Shown here one piece after another: positions 34,590 to 44,902 of a stretch of DNA of 64,000 nucleotides; within the stretch, counting starts at the first letter, position 1; every line of letters begins with the position of its first letter. Position numbers and translations under genes: made by a program. The notes under the pieces were generated by a model, which worked only from the letters and a program-made list of their open reading frames with translations, was not told the origin of the DNA and searched no databases. Source of the DNA: Streptomyces sp. NRRL B-1347 (GTDB lineage: Bacteria; Actinomycetota; Actinomycetes; Streptomycetales; Streptomycetaceae); the NCBI RefSeq assembly GCF_000720325.1, contig NZ_JOJM01000025.1, forward strand, positions 1 through 64,000, in the 5' to 3' direction.

Positions 34590-34681
34590 GTGCGGACCGC
34601 GTGGACGCGGCCCGCACGCTGGGACGTACAAGGCAAGAACCGCAAAGGGAATCCGGCACGCGAGGGGGGTGCGTGCCGGAT
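34590..34681 (-). ncRNA. structured 5' leader of the M23 peptidase gene (candidate regulatory RNA)
   Basis: On the minus strand two stable stems precede the peptidase gene. ATCCGGCACGC pairs perfectly with GCGTGCCGGAT (34651-34681, 9-nt loop). GTGCGGACCGCGT pairs with ACGCGGCCCGCAC (34590-34617) with one mismatch around a 2-nt loop. Envelope hydrolase genes in actinobacteria often carry c-di-AMP riboswitches, but I could not find the conserved segments of that class here. If functional, this is a different element. Confidence 0.5.
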
Positions 34682-34898
34682 GGCCATCCCTTGGTAACCC
34701 CCACCCCGCCCGGCGCCCAAAACGCGCATCTACTAGGGGCGGCCGTAGCCCCGGGGGCGGGTTGCGGGCCGAAAGTCCCGTCCACGCCGTCGAACGGCAC
34801 CACTAACCGTCCTCGTATGTGACGTATGCCCTGTGCCCCATGTCACCGCCCGGAAGATCCACCACCGGGCCGATGTGACCGGCGCTACGCTCGCGCGC

Positions 34899-37800
34899 AT
34901 GGAACCCGCGGCCGTCGGCATCCGTCTCGCGTCCGGAATCGTCACCCCTCTGGTCAGGAAACTGTTCACGCGACCCGGCCCCGGCGCCGCCCTGGTGGAC
35001 AAACCGGTACGTATCGACTCCCTGGTGTCCTTCACCGGAGAGCACCGGAAGCTGACGGAGAAGGACCTGCGCGGCCTCGCCGCCGAACTGGTCCGCCAGG
35101 CGGTCCGCGCGGGCGAGCGCCCGCTGCCCGCCGACGAGGAGCAGGCGGTGGTCCACGCCCTGACGGACACCCTGCACGCCCTCGGCGACGTCACCCTGAC
35201 CGACGTGGAGGCGGTGGAGCTGGGCCACGACGACCTGGCACGGCGCCTGCGCCGGGCGGCCGCGGCGGCGAGCGGGGACCCGGCCCGCGACCTGTCGGCG
35301 GACGCCGCGTACTTCTACGAGCGCCTGCTCACCGCCACCTGTCTGCACGTCCTGAACTTCTTCACCCAGCGGTCGACGTTCGTGGCCCACACCCTGGTGC
35401 GGCAGAGCCGCCGCCAGGCGGAACTGGTAGCCAAAGTTGACGAGCTGATCAGAAGGGACCCCCTTCCGGGGGCGGAGGACGCCTCGTTCGAGCAGCGGTA
35501 CCTGGAGTACGTCGCGAGGAAGCAGGGCAAGCTGACGATCTTCGGCATCGACCTGGCCAACTCGCCCGGGAAGTGGCCGCTGGACGCGGCGTACATGAGC
35601 CTCCTCGCGACCCCGCGCGAAGAGGTCCACGTCGGCGACGTCGAACCGGGCGACGACTGGCAGGAGATCCTCGGCAAGCGCCTCGAACAGGCCGAGCCCC
35701 ACCCCGCCGACCAGGCCCTCGCCACCCACGACCGCGTCCTCCTGCGCGGCGAGGCGGGCTCCGGCAAGACGACCCTGGTGCAGTGGCTCGCGGTCTCGGC
35801 GGCGCGCCAGGACCTCGACGAGCGGATGGCGTACCTCTACGACCGCGTCCCCTACGTCCTGCCGCTGCGCACCCTCACCCGCCACGGCGAGCGCCTGCCC
35901 GCGCCCAGGGACTTCCTGGCGGCCGTGGGCTCGCCCCTGGCCGGGGAGCAGCCCGACGGCTGGGAGGCGCGCGTGCTCACGGCGCGCCGGGCCCTGCTCC
36001 TGGTCGACGGCATCGACGAGGTCCCCGACGCGGAGCGCGCCCGCACGCGCGCGTGGCTGGCGGACCTCATGGACGCCTACCCCGGCAACCGCTGGCTGGT
36101 GACGTCCCGCCCCTCCGCCGTACGGGACGACTGGCTGGCCGACGAGGGCTTCACGGAGCTGACGCTGGCGCCGATGCGCGGCCCCGACGTGGCCGCGTTC
36201 ATCGGCCGCTGGCACGCGGCCGCGACGACGGGCGCCCCGGACGACGACGCGGCGCTCGCGGCCTACGAGACCCAGCTGCTCGCCGCCGTCCGGGCCAAGC
36301 CCGACCTGGGCCGCCTCGCCACCAACCCGCTGATGTGCGGCCTGATCTGCGCCCTGCACCGGGACCGCCGCGGCTTCCTCCCCCTCGGCCGCAAGGACCT
36401 CTACACGGCGGCCCTGTCCATGCTCCTGCTCCGCCGGGACCGCGAGCGCCACATGGGCATGCCGGAGCTGCGGGAGGAGCCCCAGCTCCAGGTCCTGCAG
36501 CGGCTCGCGTACTGGCTGATCCGCAACGGCCGTACGGAGATGGACCGCTCGCGGGCGGAGACGATCATCGCGGACGCGCTCCCCGCGGTGCCGGAGCTCG
36601 CGGCGCTCGGCGCCGCGCCCGCGGTGTACGACCACTTCCTCCAGCGCAGCGGACTGCTCAGCGAGCCGGGCCCGGACACGGCCGTGTTCGTCCACCGCAC
36701 CTTCCAGGACTTCCTGGGCGCGCGGGCGGCCGTCGACGAGGGCGACTTCGGCATGCTCGCGCGCCACGCGGCGGACGACCAGTGGGAGGACGTGATCCGC
36801 ATGGCGGTGGCGCAGGCGCGGCCGCGCGAGCGGGCCGAGATCCTGCGCGACCTGCTGGCCCACGGCGACAAGCTGCGCGACGCCCCGCGCGCCCGCGTCC
36901 ACCTCCTCGCGGCGGCCTGCCTGGAGCACGCGGCCGAGCTCGACCCCGCGGTCCGCACGGAGGTGGAGCGGCGCACGGCCGAGCTGGTGCCGCCGCGCGA
37001 CGCCGCCGACGCCCGCAAGCTGGGCGCGGTCGGCCCCATGGTGCTCGACCTGCTGCCGGGGCCCGACGGCCTGACCGCGGCCGACGCCCTCAACGTCACC
37101 ATCGCGGCCACGCACGTCCCGTCCGACGCGGCGATCCCCTTCCTCGCCCGCTTCACGAGCCACCCCGACCAGTCCGTGCGCGGCCAGCTCATGTGGGGCT
37201 GGAGCCGCTTCGACCGCCGCCTGTACGCGGAGCAGGTCGTCGCCCGGCTCGACGACGGCGAGACCCACTTCACGCTCCGCTCCGACGACGAGATCACCGA
37301 ACTCGTGCGCCTCGGCCTGCGCCCCCGGCACCTGGACATCAGGGAGACCGTCGGCGTCGAGGCGGCCTCGCGCATCCTCACGGCCTGCGACCCCGTCGTC
37401 CTGGACCTCCGGGTCCCGCCCGGCCGGCTGCGGCCCGAGGCGTGCGCGTCCCTGGGCTCCCTGACCGAGCTGCGCGTCCTCGACGTGCGCGAGCCGTGGA
37501 GCCTCGCGCTCTTCCCCGCCGAGGCGCCGCTGCGGACGTTCGGCCTCTTCGGTCCGCGCCGGTACCTGCGGGACGCGGCCGCGATCGACCGGTGGCCGAC
37601 CCTCAACTGGGTGATCGCCGCGCGGGACTCCTACCCGTCGGCGCCCGACCACTGGCAGGCGCTCGCCCGCCTCCCCGAGCTCGACCAGCTCACCTTGTCC
37701 ACTGGCCCCTTGGCCACCGCCCCGCCGGAGCTGCGCCTGCCGACGGTCCGCACGCTCCGGCTCAACCACTCGGCCCTCTGGGAGTCGGCGGCACCGCGCC

Positions 37801-37994
37801 TGACCGAGCTCTTCCCGGAGCTGCGCCTGCTGCGCGTGATGGCGCACAAGGTGGAACTGGACCTCTCGGCGCTCGCCCCGCACCCCACGCTGAGCCGCGT
37901 CGTGGTGCACGCCAAGCGGGTGCGCGGCCTGGCGGACCTGCCGACCCGCATGACGGTGGAGACGCACACCTCACTCACCTCGCCCTCCGACTGA
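34899..37994 (+). CDS. NACHT-domain NTPase, bacterial NLR-like (bNACHT type)
   Basis: The 1031-residue STAND ATPase has an N-terminal helical region (1-280; motifs YERLLTATCLHVLNFFTQRSTFVA and RYLEYVARKQGKLTIFGIDL) that resembles the NACHT N-terminal helical (NNH) domains common in Streptomyces. The NACHT core has Walker A GEAGSGKT (284-291) and Walker B LLLVDGIDE (366-374). A helical middle follows (HRTFQDFLGARAAVD). The C-terminus from about 860 is leucine-rich (LTELRVLDVREP, LPTVRTLRLNHSAL, LFPELRLLRVM). Some bacterial NACHT proteins defend against phages; the function of this one is unknown. TACGCT 7 nt before ATG 34899 suggests a leaderless mRNA. Confidence 0.9.
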   Translation: MEPAAVGIRLASGIVTPLVRKLFTRPGPGAALVDKPVRIDSLVSFTGEHRKLTEKDLRGLAAELVRQAVRAGERPLPADEEQAVVHALTDTLHALGDVTLTDVEAVELGHDDLARRLRRAAAAASGDPARDLSADAAYFYERLLTATCLHVLNFFTQRSTFVAHTLVRQSRRQAELVAKVDELIRRDPLPGAEDASFEQRYLEYVARKQGKLTIFGIDLANSPGKWPLDAAYMSLLATPREEVHVGDVEPGDDWQEILGKRLEQAEPHPADQALATHDRVLLRGEAGSGKTTLVQWLAVSAARQDLDERMAYLYDRVPYVLPLRTLTRHGERLPAPRDFLAAVGSPLAGEQPDGWEARVLTARRALLLVDGIDEVPDAERARTRAWLADLMDAYPGNRWLVTSRPSAVRDDWLADEGFTELTLAPMRGPDVAAFIGRWHAAATTGAPDDDAALAAYETQLLAAVRAKPDLGRLATNPLMCGLICALHRDRRGFLPLGRKDLYTAALSMLLLRRDRERHMGMPELREEPQLQVLQRLAYWLIRNGRTEMDRSRAETIIADALPAVPELAALGAAPAVYDHFLQRSGLLSEPGPDTAVFVHRTFQDFLGARAAVDEGDFGMLARHAADDQWEDVIRMAVAQARPRERAEILRDLLAHGDKLRDAPRARVHLLAAACLEHAAELDPAVRTEVERRTAELVPPRDAADARKLGAVGPMVLDLLPGPDGLTAADALNVTIAATHVPSDAAIPFLARFTSHPDQSVRGQLMWGWSRFDRRLYAEQVVARLDDGETHFTLRSDDEITELVRLGLRPRHLDIRETVGVEAASRILTACDPVVLDLRVPPGRLRPEACASLGSLTELRVLDVREPWSLALFPAEAPLRTFGLFGPRRYLRDAAAIDRWPTLNWVIAARDSYPSAPDHWQALARLPELDQLTLSTGPLATAPPELRLPTVRTLRLNHSALWESAAPRLTELFPELRLLRVMAHKVELDLSALAPHPTLSRVVVHAKRVRGLADLPTRMTVETHTSLTSPSD

Positions 37995-38152
37995 ACGGCC
38001 GGTCCGCACCGACCGAAGCAGCCCGTCCGCACCGATCGAAACGTCCGGTCCATGCCCCGTAAGGAGCCGAACTCCCAAACCACCCCCACACGTTCGGATG
38101 ACCCCTCAGAGTTCCCGCCCCTGTAAAGCACCCGCTGCGCGAGCCTCGCCCC

Positions 38153-39133
38153 ATGCACAAGTACGAAGATCTGCTGGCCGAAGCGAAGGCCACGGCAGAG
38201 GGGGCCCGCCTCCGCACCCGGCGGGCCGTGAACACCGAACTGGTCCAGATGTACTGGCGGATCGGCAAGCTGATCCTGGCCCGCCAGACAGAGGACGGCT
38301 GGGGCACCGGCATCGTGGCCCGGCTCGCCACGGACCTCCGGGGCGCCTTCCCCCGGCAGCGGATCTTCTCGTACCGGAACCTCGTGCAGACGCCGAAGAT
38401 GGCGCACACCTGGCCCGCACTCATCGCCCAGCGCCCGGTCGCCCAGCTCCCCTGGAGCCACATCACGGTGCTGCTCGACAAACTGCACACCCGCGCGGAA
38501 CGGGACTTCTACGCGACCGAGGCCGTCCGCAACGGCTGGTCGCGGGCGCATCTGAACCTGGCCATCCGCCAGCGCCTGCACCTCCCGCAGCGCGGCACCA
38601 CCCCGCTCGCGGACGACGTGACCCTGCCCGCGGGCTCCCCCGCCCTCGCCGAACTCGCCTGCGACCCCTACCGCCTGGACTTCCTGCGCCTGGACGACAA
38701 GGGCCCCGCGGCCGACCCCACGTACGAGGAGTCGATCGCGAACCGGATGGTCCGGGTCCTCACCGGCCTCGGCACCGGCTTCGCCTTCGTCGGCTGCCGC
38801 TACCCCGTCCTCGCCGGTGACCAGTACCACCGCGTGGACCTGCTCTTCTACCACCTCACCCTGCGCCGCTACGTCGCCTGCGCGCTCGGGACGACCACCG
38901 CGCGCCCCACCCACCTCACCCGTCTGGACACCCAAGTGCGGGCGGTGGACCGGCTGGTGCGCGACCCCGACCGGGACGCCCCCACCATCGGCGTGCTCAT
39001 CGAGACGAGCAGCGGCCAGGCCACCTACACCTCGCTGCCCCCGCGCGGCCGTCAGCTGCTGCCCACGGAGGAGGACCTGGCGCGCGTGCTGCGGGAGGCC
39101 ATCGGCCCGGTCGACGCCGCCCCGCACCTGTGA
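38153..39133 (+). CDS. DUF1016 (YhcG-type) PDDEXK-fold protein, catalytic motif apparently lost
   Basis: The 326-residue protein has a DUF1016 N-terminal domain (MYWRIGKLILARQTEDGWGTGIVARLATDLRGAFP; RPVAQLPWSHITVLLDKL; NGWSRAHL) and a YhcG C-terminal nuclease-like domain (DPYRLDFLRL; GTGFAFVGCRYPVLAGDQYHRVDLLFYHLTLRRYVACAL). In active members the segment after the Tyr reads like YVVIELKTGEFKP, with the E-x-K catalytic pair. Here the equivalent residues are Ala244 and Gly246, while Asp229 is kept. Nuclease activity is therefore doubtful; it may retain a binding role. It follows the NACHT gene by 158 bp on the same strand. Confidence 0.85.
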   Translation: MHKYEDLLAEAKATAEGARLRTRRAVNTELVQMYWRIGKLILARQTEDGWGTGIVARLATDLRGAFPRQRIFSYRNLVQTPKMAHTWPALIAQRPVAQLPWSHITVLLDKLHTRAERDFYATEAVRNGWSRAHLNLAIRQRLHLPQRGTTPLADDVTLPAGSPALAELACDPYRLDFLRLDDKGPAADPTYEESIANRMVRVLTGLGTGFAFVGCRYPVLAGDQYHRVDLLFYHLTLRRYVACALGTTTARPTHLTRLDTQVRAVDRLVRDPDRDAPTIGVLIETSSGQATYTSLPPRGRQLLPTEEDLARVLREAIGPVDAAPHL

Positions 39134-39425
39134 GTGCCGTTCCGCCCCCGTGGCCCTGGAACCGCGTTCCCGTCGGCCCCTATGCGCGGATGAGCATTTC
39201 CGGCGCCCGCACCACCGAGGGAAGTGCCCGACTTCGTCGATCCGTACGTACTCGCCTATCTCACCCCGGCGCCCCATTGCGGCTGGAAACACTCTGCCTC
39301 TGCGGCGCGGACAATGCCGGTGCTCCCCGCCGGAACCCCGCAGGAGGCCCTCCTGATGTATTCCGGCGCCCACGGCACTTCCGGTTTGCAAGGTCCCGGA
39401 ACACTCCGCCCGCATAAACAAAAGA
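39134..39425. other. intergenic region, possible gene remnant
   Basis: About 290 bp between the DUF1016 gene and the clpC terminator. It is less GC-rich than its neighbours. A weak frame from GTG 39224 after GAGGGA reads VPDFVDPYVLAYLTPAPHCGW but then loses coding character and runs into the terminator hairpin. I do not call it a gene. It could be a decayed end of the accessory insertion. Confidence 0.4.
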
Positions 39426-39464
39426 GGACTGCCCCGGACCGTACGAAACGGTCCGGGGCAGTCC
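39426..39464 (-). terminator. intrinsic terminator downstream of clpC
   Basis: GGACTGCCCCGGACCGT pairs perfectly over 17 bp with ACGGTCCGGGGCAGTCC around a 5-nt loop. On the minus strand it is followed by a T-rich TCTTTTGTTTAT tail, giving a strong rho-independent terminator 20 bp beyond the clpC stop. It may also block read-through from the rightward DUF1016 gene. Confidence 0.9.
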
Positions 39465-39484
39465 CGTCGGCGCGGCCCTGAGGG

Positions 39485-42010
<2,526 letters not shown>

Positions 42011-42234
42011 CGTTAATCGCTCCTCAGAGCGGTCAGGCAGTAAGGGGTCGGTCCCCTCCCTGTCCTTCCGCAGCTTAGTCCCGCAAGCGGGGACCGCTCA
42101 TTCCAACTGCCGACACCCGTCCGGATCACCCTCACTACGGTAGGGAACGCTTCCTGACTCATACGCCGACACATGCTCCAACCCGATGGTGCGAGACGAT
42201 GTTCCCGCAGGCCAGGCAGTTACCCTCGCCATCA

Positions 42235-42251
42235 GTACGCCGTTGGCGAAC
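42235..42251. promoter_or_regulatory. ClgR-type operator
   Basis: GTACGC-CGTTG-GCGAAC is, on the minus strand, GTTCGC-N5-GCGTAC, which matches the ClgR box consensus (GTTCGC-N5-GCG) as I remember it for Streptomyces clp and lon promoters. It lies between divergent clpC and the primase/polymerase-like gene, about 100 bp upstream of a possible clpC minus-10 TACCGT (42137-42142). The remaining 42011-42476 region shows no gene. Confidence 0.7.
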
Positions 42252-42476
42252 GTGAGACGCCTGAACACCGCGTGTCGCCCCTCCCCACTAGGGATGTCTT
42301 ACCCGTATGCACTGACACTCCATGCGGCGCACACCGGTTCCCTCCGCTACGGGCGAACACCCTTGCGCCGGAGGGGTCCCTGATACGCGCCCGATTTCGC
42401 CACCGTGCGCAACCAGTGCGCCACCGTGCGTGACGTTCGCCGTAACTCGCGTACGCCTCGGGCGGTTGCTCCTGGC

Positions 42477-43133
42477 ATGGCCCTCCCCAGCGTTCCGCAC
42501 CCCAGGCCGCCCACCGAACCGCGTAGCCGACGCGACAGCGCGCTGCGGGACGACCCGGTACGACGGTGGTACGAGCGGGACCTCGACTGGCCGGTGCGTA
42601 CCGGGCCGGGGCCCGGGACGGCCCTCCGTCTGGTCACGGGCGTGCGCTTCGACGTCCTTCAGCTGCCGGCCGAGGCGGGCTTCGCCGCGCTGCGCCACCT
42701 GGGCCCGAAGGCCCCCGTGGCCCTGCACGGCGGAACGATGCGGCTCCTGGTGGCCGCGGGCAGCGCCGACGAACTGCCGGGGCTGCTCGACTGGCTGGAG
42801 TGGGGGGACATTCCCCTGGATCTCACGGCGATCGGCACGGGCGGCCTGATCGACGCTCCGACGCCGCCGGGAATGCCCGGCTCACGGGGGGCCGCCGTGT
42901 GGCTGCGCCCCCCGGAGCCCGGACACGAAGTGGAAGCCGCACTGCCGTCGCTCACGACGCTGGCGGCCCTGGCACCGCGCACGGCGGCGCGGGCCCTGGA
43001 CGGCAGCGGAACCGACCCCCATTCCGGCTCCGCCACGGGCTCCGATCTCGTACGGCTCGTGGACACGGCGGCGACGCAGTGCCACCGGGTCCGCTTGCGG
43101 CGTGCGAGCAATCAGCCGTTGGCCTTCTCGTAG
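42477..43133 (+). CDS. primase/polymerase-like (prim-pol fold) conserved protein
   Basis: The 218-residue protein resembles the compact actinobacterial proteins annotated as bifunctional DNA primase/polymerase. Features are ALRLVTGVRFDVLQLPAEAGFAALRHLG, then VALHGGTMRLLVAAGSADELPGLLDWLEW and a short C-terminal segment. I cannot see the acidic catalytic triad of true prim-pol enzymes, so activity is doubtful. The ATG at 42477 has no strong ribosome site. Its last 22 bp overlap the end of convergent lsr2. The close link to lsr2 and clpC appears conserved in Streptomyces as I recall. Confidence 0.7.
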   Translation: MALPSVPHPRPPTEPRSRRDSALRDDPVRRWYERDLDWPVRTGPGPGTALRLVTGVRFDVLQLPAEAGFAALRHLGPKAPVALHGGTMRLLVAAGSADELPGLLDWLEWGDIPLDLTAIGTGGLIDAPTPPGMPGSRGAAVWLRPPEPGHEVEAALPSLTTLAALAPRTAARALDGSGTDPHSGSATGSDLVRLVDTAATQCHRVRLRRASNQPLAFS

Positions 43134-43447
43134 GCCTCGCGGATCGACGCCGGGACGCGGCCGCGGTCGTTGACCTCGAAGCCGTTCTCCTTCGCCCACG
43201 CGCGGATCTGCGCGGTGTCCTGGCTCTGGCTCGCCGCCGGGGCGCGCCCCTTGCCACGACCGCTCGCGCGGCCCCCGGTGCGCCGACCGCCCTTGAGGTA
43301 CGGCTCGAGAAGCCCGCGGAGCTTGTCTGCGTTGGCGGTGGTGAGATCGATCTCGTAGCTCTTGCCGTCAAGGGCGAACGTCACGGTCTCGTCCGCCTCG
43401 CCGCCGTCGAGGTCATCGACAAGAAGGACCTGAACCTTCTGTGCCAC
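43112..43447 (-). CDS. lsr2: nucleoid-associated silencing protein Lsr2
   Basis: The 111-residue H-NS-like protein binds AT-rich DNA in the minor groove and silences foreign or specialised-metabolite genes. The N-terminal dimer domain is AQKVQVLLVDDLDGGEADETVTFALDGKSYEIDL. A basic Gly/Arg linker follows (RRTGGRASGRGKGR). The C-terminal AT-hook-like domain carries the RGR motif (IRAWAKENGFEVNDRGRVPASIREAY). The GTG at 43447 follows GAAAGGAAA. A possible promoter TTCCGA-N17-TATAAC (minus, -10 at 43516-43521) lies upstream. The 225-bp upstream region is comparatively AT-rich and otherwise empty. Confidence 0.96.
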   Translation of the reverse strand: MAQKVQVLLVDDLDGGEADETVTFALDGKSYEIDLTTANADKLRGLLEPYLKGGRRTGGRASGRGKGRAPAASQSQDTAQIRAWAKENGFEVNDRGRVPASIREAYEKANG

Positions 43448-43672
43448 CGGATTTCCTTTCATCGATAACTTCAGGGCCGGGCCACGCGGCCTGAGCCGCC
43501 GATTCGCCGCCCCCTGTTATATGCAGCACTGCAGTACGTCGGAAAGCAAACCGCTTTTCCTGGAAAAACACAAACCCCTGGGAGAGACCGGCTCCACGAG
43601 ATCCCGGGAAACATGCGCGTTTCGGACATAGGGCACCCGGCCATGTGACAGCCCGGAATAGCCCGGTCACGA

Positions 43673-44266
43673 TCACAGATGCAGAAGCATCCGGCTGTTG
43701 CCCAAGGTGTTCGGTTTCACTCGTTCGAGGCCGAGGAACTCCGCGACGCCCTCGTCATAGGAACGAAGGAGCTCCGCGTAGACATCTGTGTCGACGGTAT
43801 CCGCGGGCGTCTCGCCGATCTCCACGAAGCCGTGCTTGGCGAAGAAGTCGACTTCGAAGGTGAGGCAGAAAACGCGCCGGACACCGAGCCAGCGCGCGGT
43901 CCGAAGCAACTTACCGAGCAGCTGATGCCCCACGCCCGCGCCCTTGACCTCAGGATTCACCGCGAGGGTACGGACTTCGGCCAGGTCTTCCCACATCACG
44001 TGCAGGGCCCCGCAGCCGACCACGGTCCCCGCTTTGCCGTTGCCGCCGCCGCGTTCCGCGACCCAGAACTCCTGGATGTCCTCGTAAAGCGTGACGGTCG
44101 CTTTGTCGAGCAGGACACCCCGGCGGGCGTACGAGTCGAGCAGGGACCGCACGGCGGGCACATCCGTGGTGCGCGCCCTGCGTACGGAGACGGCATTTGG
44201 CGCGGAGTCGCGGAGCGGCGGGACTTCGGCGTGCGCCGCGGGGAGTTCGTCGGGCTCGGCTGGCAT
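43673..44266 (-). CDS. amino-acid N-acetyltransferase (GNAT, ArgA-like)
   Basis: The 197-residue GNAT protein resembles stand-alone N-acetylglutamate synthases of actinobacteria: VRRARTTDVPAVRSLLDSYARRGVLLDKATVTLYEDIQEFWVAE, the acetyl-CoA loop LAVNPEVKGAGVGHQLLGKLL, and FCLTFEVDFFAKHGFVEIGETP. It would acetylate glutamate, the first step of arginine synthesis, though no arg genes are near. The ATG at 44266 opens a 25-residue non-conserved tail, so an internal start is possible. It begins 9 bp after the BlaI-type gene and likely shares its transcript. Confidence 0.87.
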   Translation of the reverse strand: MPAEPDELPAAHAEVPPLRDSAPNAVSVRRARTTDVPAVRSLLDSYARRGVLLDKATVTLYEDIQEFWVAERGGGNGKAGTVVGCGALHVMWEDLAEVRTLAVNPEVKGAGVGHQLLGKLLRTARWLGVRRVFCLTFEVDFFAKHGFVEIGETPADTVDTDVYAELLRSYDEGVAEFLGLERVKPNTLGNSRMLLHL

Positions 44267-44275
44267 GGGCGGACG

Positions 44276-44737
44276 CTATCGCCCGGCCACCCGGTCAGGG
44301 CCGTCGGGGTTCGCGCGGTTCTCGGGGTTCGCCTGGTTCGCCGGGCTTGCGGAGCTCGCCGGGCCCACCGGGTTCTCATGGGATTCCACCATGCGGACCG
44401 CGTCGGTGAGGGCTTCCCGCTGCTGCGGCGACATCATGCCGAAGAAGGCGACGAGAGCGGCCGCGGGGTTGTCGCTCTGCGACCAGGCTTCGTTCATGAG
44501 TGCGGCCGAGTAGGCGGCGCGGGTCGAGACCGCCTCATATCGATAGGCGCGGCCTTCCGCTTCGCGGCGCACCCAGCCCTTCTGATGGAGATTGTCCAGA
44601 ACGGTCATCACAGTGGTGTACGCGATCGACCGTTCCTGTTGAAGGTCTTCCAGGACTTCTCGAACGGTCACGGGGCGGTTCCACTTCCACACCCGTGTCA
44701 TCACTGCGTCTTCGAGTTCTCCCAAGGGGCGAGGCAC
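44276..44737 (-). CDS. BlaI/MecI/CopY-family transcriptional repressor
   Basis: The 153-residue protein has the BlaI winged helix (RPLGELEDAVMTRVWKWNRPVTVREVLEDLQQERSIAYTTVMTVLDNLHQKGWVRREAEGRAYRYEA) and a dimer helix. The C-terminal tail is repetitive (SPANQANPENRANPDGP). The GTG at 44737 lies 6 nt after TATTGT, so the mRNA is probably leaderless. The inverted repeat AGTGAC-N4-GTCACT overlaps the minus-35, which suggests autorepression. No adjacent BlaR-type sensor protease is present. It is co-transcribed with the acetyltransferase. Confidence 0.9.
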   Translation of the reverse strand: MPRPLGELEDAVMTRVWKWNRPVTVREVLEDLQQERSIAYTTVMTVLDNLHQKGWVRREAEGRAYRYEAVSTRAAYSAALMNEAWSQSDNPAAALVAFFGMMSPQQREALTDAVRMVESHENPVGPASSASPANQANPENRANPDGPDRVAGR

Positions 44738-44743
44738 AGCAGA

Positions 44744-44773
44744 ACAATAGTGGGCGAAGTGACCCAAGTCACT
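44744..44773 (-). promoter_or_regulatory. promoter and operator of the BlaI-type gene
   Basis: On the minus strand GTGACT (44767-44772) and TATTGT (44744-44749) are spaced by 17 nt. The perfect inverted repeat AGTGAC-CCAA-GTCACT (44758-44773) covers the minus-35. Translation starts 6 nt after the minus-10. It differs from the classical BlaI TACA-N2-TGTA box, so the cognate repressor needs confirming. Confidence 0.65.
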
Positions 44774-44837
44774 GAAGCCGCGAAAGACGGGAAGGATGGG
44801 ATGGACATCCCATAACGCCGACTTTCATGACAAAAAG

Positions 44838-44874
44838 GGCGTACGGCCCGCGTGGAAGGGGTGGGCCGTACGCC
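44838..44874 (-). terminator. intrinsic terminator of the 59-residue membrane protein gene
   Basis: GGCGTACGGCCC pairs perfectly over 12 bp with GGGCCGTACGCC (loop 13 nt). On the minus strand it is followed by CTTTTTGTC, a typical U tract, 28 bp after the stop of the small gene. It separates that gene from the BlaI-type promoter. Confidence 0.88.
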
Positions 44875-44902
44875 GTTGAGGGGCCGTGGACGGGCGCCTC
44901 GG

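Noticed and set aside
34553..34740. c-di-AMP (ydaO-type) riboswitch upstream of the M23 peptidase
   Set aside because: The conserved segments I remember for this class (GGGGGACCC-like and the CAGCTAACC-like 3' block) are not recognisable; only generic hairpins are seen.
34803..37967. A 1054-codon open frame antisense to the NACHT gene
   Set aside because: High-GC coding sequence commonly leaves long open frames on the opposite strand. Its translation is low-complexity Arg/Gly/Val/Ala with no domain, whereas the plus-strand frame has clear NACHT motifs.
39224..39481. An 85-codon frame between the DUF1016 gene and clpC
   Set aside because: Coding character fades after about 25 codons and the frame runs through the perfect clpC terminator hairpin. 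No homology is recognised.
42435..42454. Second ClgR box (GTTCGC...GCGTAC) before the prim-pol-like gene
   Set aside because: The half-sites are separated by 8 nt rather than 5, so the spacing does not fit the consensus.
43448..43672. A small gene or tRNA upstream of lsr2
   Set aside because: The 225-bp region is relatively AT-rich but has no convincing frame or cloverleaf; it is best read as the lsr2 promoter region. No tRNA was found anywhere in the window.
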